Position numbers and translations under genes: made by a program. Shown here piece by piece: positions 1-4,720 of a stretch of 11,827 nucleotides of DNA. Under the pieces are notes generated by a model. That model did no database searches, was not told the DNA's origin, and saw nothing but the letters and a program-made list of their open reading frames with translations. Source of the DNA: Campylobacteraceae bacterium (GTDB lineage Bacteria > Campylobacterota > Campylobacteria > Campylobacterales > Sulfurovaceae); the NCBI GenBank assembly GCA_027023145.1, contig JALVWV010000121.1, positions 740 through 12,566 on the forward strand. The letters are read 5' to 3'. Within the stretch, counting starts at the first letter, position 1; every line of letters starts with the position of its first letter.

Positions 1-94
1 TGCGGTAGATGAACCAAAGGTCGATTTTGGGGTGTGGGGCAGCGGAGACCGTGGTGACGAGAAGTGATAGGGTCAAAATCAGTTTTTTAAGCAT
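1..94 (-). CDS. Partial gene for an exported protein (5' end only), function unknown
   Basis: Read on the minus strand, an ATG at 94-92 opens a frame that stays open to the window edge (31 codons). It begins MLKKLILTLSLLVTTVSA followed by APHPKIDLWFIYR. This is a textbook Sec signal peptide: two lysines, a hydrophobic core, and an Ala-x-Ala-like cleavage site at about residue 18. A Shine-Dalgarno sequence AAAGGA (plus-strand 102-107) sits 7 nt upstream of the ATG, which fixes the start. The mature part is too short to assign a family. The product is probably periplasmic or secreted. The gene is truncated only by the window boundary. Confidence 0.65.
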   Translation of the reverse strand, partial: MLKKLILTLSLLVTTVSAAPHPKIDLWFIYR

Positions 95-118
95 GAGTTA
101 TTCCTTTAGCATGCTGCA

Positions 119-213
119 CGTAGGGTGCGCAATTGCGCACCTTCCAACGACCATATCGCGGGGATTTTTGATAAATCTCGTTGCGATTTTTGTGTGCTAT
201 TGCACACCCTACG
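119..213. repeat. Inverted pair of REP-like hairpins (type A)
   Basis: The left copy contains a perfect 18-bp palindrome GGTGCGCAATTGCGCACC (124-141) preceded by CGTAG. The right copy at 192-213 has GTGTGC and GCACAC arms around a TATT loop, followed by CCTACG. The two copies are therefore in opposite orientation with the GTAGGG side outward, as in bacterial BIME pairs. A third copy lies at 3246-3268. Similar short palindromes are dispersed in many bacterial genomes by RAYT (TnpA-REP) transposases; no such gene is in this window. Confidence 0.7.
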
Positions 214-222
214 CGAGCTAAT

Positions 223-410
223 GGGGCTAGGACTTCAGTCCCACAAAACAAAGGAGATAGGACTTCAGTCCTGCCTAACGGGACTAAAGTCCCTACTCCT
301 GAAATACGCTGACGCGTTTGTTGGACTGAAGTCCAAGCCCCTGATAGAATTACAGAGGAAAAGGGGCTGGGACTTCAGTCCCATTAAACGGGACTAAAGT
401 CCCTACTCCA
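223..410. repeat. Cluster of six REP-like palindromes (type B, GGACTNNAGTCC)
   Basis: Palindromes lie at 230-241, 260-271, 280-293, 323-334, 369-382 and 390-403. Two sub-types are visible. One is GGGGCTNGGACTTCAGTCC, at 223-241 and 363-381, with an inverted copy at 323-342. The other is ACGGGACTAAAGTCCCTACT, at 278-298 and 388-408. At 260-302 and again at 369-410 a copy of the first kind is directly followed by a copy of the second, so the two form a repeated dimer. A seventh copy sits at 2172-2196, inverted, upstream of greA. As RNA each forms a 5-6 bp stem. Confidence 0.75.
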
Positions 411-443
411 TTGATAAAAGCATTGCAATGCAACGCATACCAA

Positions 444-476
444 AATTCCTCACTCCTCATTCCTAATTCCTCATTT
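444..476. repeat. Heptanucleotide tandem array H1 (TCAYTCC variants)
   Basis: Four successive 7-nt units, all ending in CCT, read AATTCCT, CACTCCT, CATTCCT and AATTCCT, followed by a partial unit CATTT. The units are degenerate, unlike the nearly perfect array H5, and join the TCACTCC type to the TAATTCC type. The array lies just downstream of argC (minus strand). Confidence 0.75.
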
Positions 477-496
477 GAAAAAGCAAGGCTTTTTCA
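476..496 (-). terminator. Weak terminator-like hairpin at the end of argC
   Basis: TGAAAAAGC (476-484) pairs with GCTTTTTCA (488-496) around a 3-nt loop, giving a perfect 9-bp stem. On the minus strand the argC stop codon (TGA, 496-494) is the first part of the stem, and the descending arm ends with a run of five T. The stem has few GC pairs and the T run lies inside it rather than after it, so strength as an intrinsic terminator is doubtful. Confidence 0.4.
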
Positions 497-1501
497 CGGT
501 ACATACGCCACGACAGGCACCCCGGCTCCCTCATCATATCCGCACATGAGATTAGCGGCCACCAATGCCTGAGAAGCGGCTCCTCGCAGCAGGTTGTCGA
601 TCGCAGAGTTGATCCAGATGGCTCGGCCATTGACCGCCGCATGGATGTCGCAGAAGTGCGTCCCGGCGGTGCTTTTGATATCGACTGGCTTTTCGCGGAT
701 ACGGATAAACCGATCATCCGCATAGTGTTTGCGAAGCACGTCGAGGGGATCGACCTCTTTTTTGAGAGTAGCGTAAACTGAAATGAGTTCGCCCCGGGTG
801 GCGGGGATGAGATGGGGGACAAAGTTGATCTGAGTCTGCACGCCGTGGATCTTGGCGATCTTCTCCGCGATCTCAGGGGCATGACGATGTTTGAGCGGAT
901 TGTAGGCGAAGATATTGTCGTTAACGGTGACGAAATGGGTCGTCTCGCTCAGCTTCTTGCCCGCCCCGCTCACACCCGATTTGGCATCGATGAAGATGGG
1001 GGCATCGGTGTCAATGTAAGGGATCAGCGGCAGGAGCCCCAGCAGCGTCGCCGTGGGATAGCATCCCGGTCCGGCAGCCAGCGACGTGCCACGAAGGGCA
1101 TCACGGTAATACTCGATAAGGCCGTAGACTGCCTGATCAAGATGCTCAGGGTCTTCGTGGGGGCAGTAGTTGGCTTCGTATGTTTCTTGATCGAGACGGT
1201 AATCGGCAGAGAGATCGACCACTTTGACTTTTTGGGAGAGGAGTTGTTTGGCCAGGCCCATGGATGCCTTGTGCGGTAGAGCGAGAAACACCAAGTCGCA
1301 CGCCTCGGCGATCGCTTCCACATCAGCCGCATGTACTGGCATGGTGATGCAATCTTCGAGTGCAGGATGGAGTGCCTCGATGGTGGTATCCCCCTGCGTA
1401 GTTGCCAAAAACGTGAGGGTAAAATGGGGGTGGTTCAGCAGCAGTTTGACCAGCTCAAGCCCGGTGTAGCCGCTGGCACCGACGATGCCGACTTTTGTCA
1501 T
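494..1501 (-). CDS. argC: N-acetyl-gamma-glutamyl-phosphate reductase
   Basis: The product (335 aa) reduces N-acetylglutamyl phosphate to the semialdehyde with NADPH, the third step of arginine synthesis in the cytoplasm. The N-terminus carries the dinucleotide-binding motif GASGYTG (residues 8-14). The catalytic cysteine is visible in GPGCYPT (Cys147), and the catalytic histidine region in HRHAPEI (about residues 205-211). Length is normal for the family. The start ATG is preceded by a strong GGAGGAG ribosome binding site. The gene lies downstream of greA on the same strand but is separated from it by 147 nt containing a large inverted-repeat element, so joint transcription is uncertain. No other arg gene is in the window. 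Confidence 0.97.
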   Translation of the reverse strand: MTKVGIVGASGYTGLELVKLLLNHPHFTLTFLATTQGDTTIEALHPALEDCITMPVHAADVEAIAEACDLVFLALPHKASMGLAKQLLSQKVKVVDLSADYRLDQETYEANYCPHEDPEHLDQAVYGLIEYYRDALRGTSLAAGPGCYPTATLLGLLPLIPYIDTDAPIFIDAKSGVSGAGKKLSETTHFVTVNDNIFAYNPLKHRHAPEIAEKIAKIHGVQTQINFVPHLIPATRGELISVYATLKKEVDPLDVLRKHYADDRFIRIREKPVDIKSTAGTHFCDIHAAVNGRAIWINSAIDNLLRGAASQALVAANLMCGYDEGAGVPVVAYVP

Positions 1502-1542
1502 AGTTTCTCCTCCAAAAATTCTTATTTAAAAACGTTTTCACC

Positions 1543-1633
1543 AATGTTTTTTGCCCAATGCGACAAAGGAGCGCCCACCCCGAAGGGGCACCAACGGTGT
1601 TCGCGACTGCCAGAGTATTGGGCAAAAAACATT
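1543..1633. mobile_element. 91-bp MITE-like element or long structured hairpin with 17-bp inverted ends
   Basis: AATGTTTTTTGCCCAAT (1543-1559) and its exact reverse complement (1617-1633) bracket a 57-nt, GC-rich core. The core can form further stems: GCGA (1560-1563) with TCGC (1601-1604), CCCC-GAA-GGGG (about 1578-1588), and CACC with GGTG (about 1590-1599). No protein is encoded and no clear target-site duplication flanks the ends. It lies between greA and argC, both minus strand, so it is probably transcribed and may also act as a terminator or a 5' leader structure for argC. Perfect ends around an unrelated core fit a miniature transposable element; a structured RNA is the alternative. 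Confidence 0.55.
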
Positions 1634-1648
1634 CATACACAGGGTGGA

Positions 1649-2134
1649 TTACAATACAATCTCTTGGTAGAGAATCTCTTCGATATCAAACATCTTTTTG
1701 CCTCCGGCAAGCTGGAGCTCCACCTCATCCCCCTCTTCCTTACCGATGAGGGCGCGAGCCATTGGAGACTGGAGAGAAATGAGCCCTTTATTGGGATTGG
1801 ATTCCTGTGAGCCAACAATCGTGTAGGTTACCTCCTCATCGGTTGCCTGATCGATCAGCACCACCGTCGAGCCGAAACTCACTCGCTCATGCGCCAGGGT
1901 ACTCGGATCGATCACCTGCGCCCGTCCGGTCAGATCGGTCAGCTCGATGATCCGTGCTTCCATATGCCCCTGTTTCTCTTTGGCGGCGTGGTACTCGGCA
2001 TTCTCCTTGAGATCTCCGAGTGCACGGGCTTCATCGATCACTTTGGCGATGGCGGCTCGCTCGACGGTTTTGAGCCGTTCAAGCTCCTCAGTCAGTTTCT
2101 TGTAGGTTGATTCAAGCATCGGTTCTTTTTGCAT
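1649..2134 (-). CDS. greA: Transcription elongation factor GreA
   Basis: The product (161 aa) binds the secondary channel of RNA polymerase and stimulates cleavage of backtracked transcripts. The N-terminal half (about 1-75) is the antiparallel coiled coil. At its tip is the motif GDLKENAEYHAAK, with the two acidic residues Asp41 and Glu44 in the same positions as in E. coli GreA. The C-terminal half (about 80-158) is the FKBP-like domain. I chose the internal ATG (MQKEPM...) because AAAAGGA lies 6 nt upstream of it; a longer reading from 2158 would add 8 residues without such a site. The likely promoter is the TATAAT at 2229-2224, giving a leader of roughly 85 nt that contains a type B REP hairpin. 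Confidence 0.95.
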   Translation of the reverse strand: MQKEPMLESTYKKLTEELERLKTVERAAIAKVIDEARALGDLKENAEYHAAKEKQGHMEARIIELTDLTGRAQVIDPSTLAHERVSFGSTVVLIDQATDEEVTYTIVGSQESNPNKGLISLQSPMARALIGKEEGDEVELQLAGGKKMFDIEEILYQEIVL

Positions 2135-2171
2135 GGAAGTTCCTTTTGGTACCAACACTTTTTCTCATTGA

Positions 2172-2196
2172 TCAGGAGTAGGGACTTTAGTCCCGT
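2172..2196. repeat. Type B REP-like palindrome in the greA leader
   Basis: GGGACTTTAGTCCC at 2181-2194, preceded by AGGAGTA, is the inverted counterpart of the copies at 278-300 and 388-409. It lies between the shared promoter region and the greA start, so it should be transcribed in the greA leader as a 6-bp hairpin. Confidence 0.75.
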
Positions 2197-2219
2197 TGTG
2201 CAGTACTGTATTCAATTTT

Positions 2220-2229
2220 TGGTATTATA
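2220..2229. promoter_or_regulatory. Overlapping divergent -10 boxes of greA and surE
   Basis: On the minus strand, a perfect TATAAT (2229-2224) faces greA within CGCTATAATACC, nearly identical to the gyrA promoter core. On the plus strand, TATTAT (2223-2228) preceded by TGG forms an extended -10 facing surE, about 31 nt upstream of its ATG. The two hexamers share five base pairs, so polymerase could occupy only one direction at a time. No clear -35 box is visible in either direction, as is usual for Campylobacterota sigma-70 promoters. Confidence 0.5.
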
Positions 2230-2259
2230 GCGAAAACTTTTTCACAAGAAGAGACCAAC

Positions 2260-3063
2260 ATGCGCGAAATCCTCATCACCAACGACGACGGCTACGAATC
2301 AGCTGGGCTCCATGCCCTCATCGATGCCCTGCGCCCGCTGGCACACATCACCGTCGTCGCCCCCACGATCGAAAAATCGGCCAGCGGCCATTCACTTACC
2401 CTCACTCGCCCCCTGCGCTTCATCGAAGTGGATGATGACTTTTACAAGCTCGACGACGGGACACCCACCGATTGCGTCTTCCTCGCGCTCAACAAACTCT
2501 ATGCCGAGGGCAAACACCCCGACCTGGTCATCTCTGGCATCAACCGGGGTGCCAACATGGGCGAAGACATCACCTACTCCGGCACCGTAGCCGCTGCGAT
2601 GGAAGCGGTACTCCAAGGCATCCCCGCCATCGCCATCTCCCAAGTCTGCGAAGGAGCGTGCGAAGGGATCGAGGATCTAGGCTACGCTTTGGCTCAGGAG
2701 AGCATCGTCCAGATCGTCCAGCAAATCTTTTCCAAAGGATTCCCCCTCCTTGACCGTCACCTCCTCAACATCAACATCCCCCCCATCCCACCGGCACAAT
2801 CCAAAGGCTTGCTTACCACACGCGCTGGCCGCCGTGCCTACGGCAACGATGCCCAAGTCCATCGCAACCCCCGAGGCCTCGAATACTACTGGATCGGCCT
2901 GCCGCGCTTGGATTGGATCGACACCCCCGGCACCCTCCCGACCGATTTCGAAGCCGTGAATGCCGGATACGTTTCGCTCACCCCTGTGCAGTTGGATCTC
3001 ACTGCGTATGGGGAGGTAGAGAGGCTGGAGAAATGGTCGAGAGAATTAGAAATTAGAAATTAG
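2260..3063 (+). CDS. surE: 5'/3'-nucleotidase SurE
   Basis: The product (267 aa) is a metal-dependent phosphatase acting on nucleoside monophosphates. The diagnostic N-terminal motif ITNDDG (Asp9, Asp10) binds the metal, Ser40 in KSASGHS matches the family's conserved serine, and Asn95 in SGINRGANMG is the further metal ligand. YSGTVAAAMEA is also typical. The start is supported by alignment of the NDDG motif within the first ten residues; the ribosome binding site (AAGAAGAGA) is only moderate. The last residues (ELEIRN) and the TAG stop are encoded by a heptanucleotide tandem repeat (3044-3068), so the native C-terminus appears to have been replaced. Confidence 0.96.
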   Translation: MREILITNDDGYESAGLHALIDALRPLAHITVVAPTIEKSASGHSLTLTRPLRFIEVDDDFYKLDDGTPTDCVFLALNKLYAEGKHPDLVISGINRGANMGEDITYSGTVAAAMEAVLQGIPAIAISQVCEGACEGIEDLGYALAQESIVQIVQQIFSKGFPLLDRHLLNINIPPIPPAQSKGLLTTRAGRRAYGNDAQVHRNPRGLEYYWIGLPRLDWIDTPGTLPTDFEAVNAGYVSLTPVQLDLTAYGEVERLEKWSRELEIRN

Positions 3064-3068
3064 AAATT
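3044..3068. repeat. Heptanucleotide tandem array H2 overlapping the surE stop codon
   Basis: AATTAGA is repeated three times exactly, followed by AATT. The surE stop codon (TAG, 3061-3063) is inside the third unit. Because 7 is not a multiple of 3, three units place TAG in all three forward frames; the complementary unit contains TAA, which does the same on the other strand. Confidence 0.85.
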
Positions 3069-3102
3069 GTAGGACAACTTATGTTTATCTATTCCAAGAA
3101 TC

Positions 3103-3130
3103 TTTCATTTTTCATTTTTCATTTTTCATT
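3103..3130. repeat. Heptanucleotide tandem array H3 (TTTCATT)
   Basis: Four exact units of TTTCATT; the C residues fall at 3106, 3113, 3120 and 3127. The array is followed by eight A residues. Confidence 0.85.
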
Positions 3131-3161
3131 AAAAAAAACCTTCATCCGCACATGCAACCCA

Positions 3162-3183
3162 GGGCAGACACGTGGGTCTGCCC
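3162..3183. repeat. REP-like hairpin, type C (GGGCAGAC...GTCTGCCC)
   Basis: GGGCAGAC (3162-3169) and GTCTGCCC (3176-3183) form an 8-bp stem with a 6-nt loop, followed by CCTAC. In reverse it reads GTAGGGGCAGACC..., a dispersed intergenic repeat type I believe occurs in several phyla (from memory). Only one copy is in this window. Confidence 0.7.
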
Positions 3184-3188
3184 CTACA

Positions 3189-3240
3189 ATCACCCATCAC
3201 CAATCACCAATCACGAGTCACCAATACACCAATACATCAA
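3189..3240. repeat. Heptanucleotide array H4 (ATCACCA) passing into octamers
   Basis: About five 7-nt units, ATCACCC, ATCACCA, ATCACCA, ATCACGA and GTCACCA, are followed by units of 8 nt (CACCAATA type) up to about 3240. This is the only array in the window in which the period changes. Confidence 0.75.
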
Positions 3241-3245
3241 TGCAC

Positions 3246-3268
3246 GGTGTGCTATTGCACACCCTACG
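3246..3268. repeat. Type A REP-like hairpin, third copy
   Basis: GGTGTGC (3246-3252) and GCACACC (3257-3263) form a 7-bp stem around TATT, followed by CTACG. It matches the copy at 192-213 in sequence and orientation. Confidence 0.75.
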
Positions 3269-3270
3269 CA

Positions 3271-3301
3271 ACTCCTCACTCCTCACTCCTCACTCCTCAC
3301 T
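3271..3301. repeat. Heptanucleotide tandem array H5 (ACTCCTC)
   Basis: Four exact units of ACTCCTC plus ACT, 31 bp without a mismatch. It is the same TCACTCC type as one unit of array H1, more than 2.8 kb away. It abuts the hairpin at the tcdA start. Confidence 0.85.
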
Positions 3302-3302
3302 G

Positions 3303-3332
3303 CGCATAATTTCTCAAAGGAGAAATTATGCG
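3303..3332 (+). promoter_or_regulatory. Perfect hairpin enclosing the tcdA ribosome binding site and start codon
   Basis: CGCATAATTTCT (3303-3314) is the exact reverse complement of AGAAATTATGCG (3321-3332); the loop is CAAAGG. The right arm contains the tcdA ATG (3328-3330), and the Shine-Dalgarno AAGGAG (3317-3322) is split between loop and stem. In RNA this 12-bp stem, extendable by a G-U pair, would hide the start codon. It could be a translational control element or a by-product of repeat invasion; the sequence alone does not decide. Confidence 0.6.
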
Positions 3333-3966
3333 TTATAGCCGCTGCCGTCAACTCTTCGGCGAAGAGAATTTCGCCCGCCTCCAGCAAGCCCGCATCCTGA
3401 TCCTCGGCGTCGGAGGCGTAGGCAGCTATGCCCTCGACTGTCTCTACCGCACCGGGATCACACAGATCACCATCGTCGATCACGACACCTACGAGATCAC
3501 CAACCAGAACCGCCAAATCGGCTCCGAGGCACTCGGCGCGTCCAAAGTCCATACCTTGGCCGAGCGCTACCCCGGCATCACCCCCATCGAGGCACAGATG
3601 GACATGGCGTGGGTCGAAAGGTTTGATTTTACCCCTTACGATCTCATCCTCGATGCTGCCGACACCACCCGGGTCAAGATCGAGCTCGCCAAAAAACACT
3701 ACAAAAAACTCATCATGTCCCTCGGATCCGCCAAGCGTACCGACCCCACCCAGATCCAAACCGCCTCGATCTGGAAGAGTCAGGGAGACGCGCTGGCACG
3801 CAAGATCCGTAACGAACTTAAACGTGCCCGCTTCGACCGCAATTTCACCGTCGTCTTTTCTCCCGAGACAGTCAAAGGAGACAACAAAGGCTCCTTTGTC
3901 GGTGTCACCGGAGCATTTGGATTGACCCTGTGCTCAACTGCTGTAGATCAACTTCTAAAACGGTAA
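3328..3966 (+). CDS. tcdA: tRNA threonylcarbamoyladenosine dehydratase (TcdA/CsdL-like, ThiF family)
   Basis: Enzymes of this family use ATP to cyclise the t6A modification at tRNA position 37 into ct6A. The N-terminal RYSRCRQLFGEENF and the ATP-binding GVGGVGS (residues 27-33) are characteristic. Further support comes from VDHDTYEITNQNRQ (about 50-63), the DAADT motif (109-113), and SLGSAKRTDPT (131-141), which matches the conserved GxxxxxDPT region of TcdA. At 212 aa it is shorter than the E. coli enzyme (about 268), apparently lacking the C-terminal extension. The start codon and ribosome binding site lie in a perfect hairpin. The 3' end overlaps the convergent lipoprotein gene by 12 bp. 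Another ThiF-family role is possible but less likely. Confidence 0.88.
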   Translation: MRYSRCRQLFGEENFARLQQARILILGVGGVGSYALDCLYRTGITQITIVDHDTYEITNQNRQIGSEALGASKVHTLAERYPGITPIEAQMDMAWVERFDFTPYDLILDAADTTRVKIELAKKHYKKLIMSLGSAKRTDPTQIQTASIWKSQGDALARKIRNELKRARFDRNFTVVFSPETVKGDNKGSFVGVTGAFGLTLCSTAVDQLLKR

Positions 3967-4581
3967 CGCCACAAAACGTCTCCCCTCATACCAAACATCA
4001 CCAGCGCCAATCCTCACGGGGCTTTCCGCTACTTGAGGATTTTTGTCATCACTAAAATCCCGCCCTTGTATCCGCAAAGGACCCGCAGAGAGTGGATCAA
4101 GCATCCCTGATGTATCATTATCCGCACGATAGCGTTTACCTTTGAGCTGTTGGTTGTAGGTGTACATTGCTGCCCCATCAGGCCCTGTTTTGCCTCCTGC
4201 TTCAAAGCCATGCTTCAGCAGCCATCCTCTTTGTGCATCGGTCAACGTCTCTCCGCCAAATTGAATAAAAAGGATCAAATACGGATCTCCATCCGCCAAA
4301 ATAGAGAGTTGCATATGCAAACTTTCCGTTTCATATTCATCACCAATGGTATAACCCAGATCACCTTTTCGCTCAAGCAATGCTGCCAAATTCTGATCGA
4401 CACCCGGGAAGACATATTGGTACTTTTCTCCAAAAAAAATGAGTGCAGTCTTGGGCATATCGGCATAGATTGCATAGATACGGGAAACATAGTCCTCTCC
4501 ATGATCAGTTAGGGGATTCTTGCATCCAGCCAAAAGCACCACAACCAAAAGAAGCATCCATTTTATGAGATATCTTCGCAT
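3955..4581 (-). CDS. Putative lipoprotein of unknown function
   Basis: The 208-aa product starts with a lipoprotein signal peptide: MRRYLIK, a hydrophobic core, and the lipobox LAGC with Cys20, so it should be lipid-anchored at the periplasmic face. The mature part is soluble, mixed in character, with motifs such as KTALIFFGEKYQYVF and YVSRIYAIY. I recognise no family. A ribosome binding site AAAAGGA and an extended -10 TGCTATACT precede the ATG. Its base composition is somewhat lower in GC than the flanking genes. It is divergent from gyrA and convergent with tcdA (12-bp overlap of coding ends), so no operon partner suggests a role. Confidence 0.85.
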   Translation of the reverse strand: MRRYLIKWMLLLVVVLLAGCKNPLTDHGEDYVSRIYAIYADMPKTALIFFGEKYQYVFPGVDQNLAALLERKGDLGYTIGDEYETESLHMQLSILADGDPYLILFIQFGGETLTDAQRGWLLKHGFEAGGKTGPDGAAMYTYNQQLKGKRYRADNDTSGMLDPLSAGPLRIQGRDFSDDKNPQVAESPVRIGAGDVWYEGRRFVALPF

Positions 4582-4603
4582 AGTAAGTTTCCTTTTTAGT
4601 CAA

Positions 4604-4612
4604 AGTATAGCA
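4604..4612 (-). promoter_or_regulatory. Extended -10 promoter of the lipoprotein gene
   Basis: On the minus strand TGC followed by TATACT (4609-4604) matches an extended -10 element, 22 nt upstream of the lipoprotein ATG. No good -35 hexamer is seen. Confidence 0.45.
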
Positions 4613-4663
4613 CAAGAGATCACAACAACCCTTACCAGCACTCGCTTTTTATGAGCATTTCGC

Positions 4664-4669
4664 TATAAT
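4664..4669 (+). promoter_or_regulatory. gyrA promoter -10 box
   Basis: A perfect TATAAT lies 51 nt upstream of the gyrA ATG, in the context TTTCGCTATAATCC, with a T-rich tract upstream and no clear -35 box. The same TTTCGCTATAATNCC core occurs on the minus strand before greA. Confidence 0.6.
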
Positions 4670-4720
4670 CCCTCTTATTTTTGTAGACACAAATGTGTGC
4701 CTGCATTCCAAGGAAAACGC

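Larger units (their letters stand above)
95..493. other. Repeat-rich non-coding region between the exported-protein gene and argC
   Basis: About 400 bp with no convincing gene. Open frames here have no ribosome binding site and are made largely of repeats. The stretch holds two REP-like hairpins of the GTAGGGTGYGC type, six copies of a GGACTNNAGTCC palindrome, a heptanucleotide array and a weak terminator-like hairpin at the end of argC. The promoter of the left-edge gene should lie in this stretch, but I could not place it with confidence. Confidence 0.7.
3064..3327. other. Repeat-dense intergenic patch between surE and tcdA
   Basis: About 264 bp with no credible gene. It is a mosaic of the tail of array H2, array H3 (TTTCATT units), a type C hairpin, array H4 (ATCACCA units), a type A hairpin, array H5 (ACTCCTC units) and the hairpin over the tcdA start. 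A short open frame from 3081 translates through these repeats and has no family resemblance or ribosome binding site. I saw no convincing promoter for tcdA, which may be read from surE. Confidence 0.75.

Noticed and set aside
812..1279. Plus-strand open frame opposite argC.
   Set aside because: It is antisense to a certain gene and its translation shows no family features.
1543..1633. Possible integron attC site, because GCCCAAT and ATTGGGC resemble the outer core sites.
   Set aside because: The core sites end in T/A rather than the required AAC/GTT, the arms are perfectly paired without the extrahelical bases typical of attC, and no integrase or cassette is nearby.
444..3301. Arrays and clustered palindromes as a CRISPR array.
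   Set aside because: The repeats are 7-nt tandem units without spacers or short palindromes at irregular spacing, and no cas gene is present.
3081..3338. An open frame between surE and tcdA that could be a small protein.
   Set aside because: Its translation is made of repeat-derived low-complexity residues and no ribosome binding site precedes it.
4309..4320. Perfect 12-bp palindrome TTGCATATGCAA within the lipoprotein gene as an operator.
   Set aside because: It lies inside coding sequence far from any promoter, and a palindrome of this length can arise by chance in 12 kb.
4687..4698. ACACA/TGTGT hairpin in the gyrA leader as a regulatory element.
   Set aside because: The loop would be only 2 nt and the stem 5 bp, so a stable structure is unlikely.
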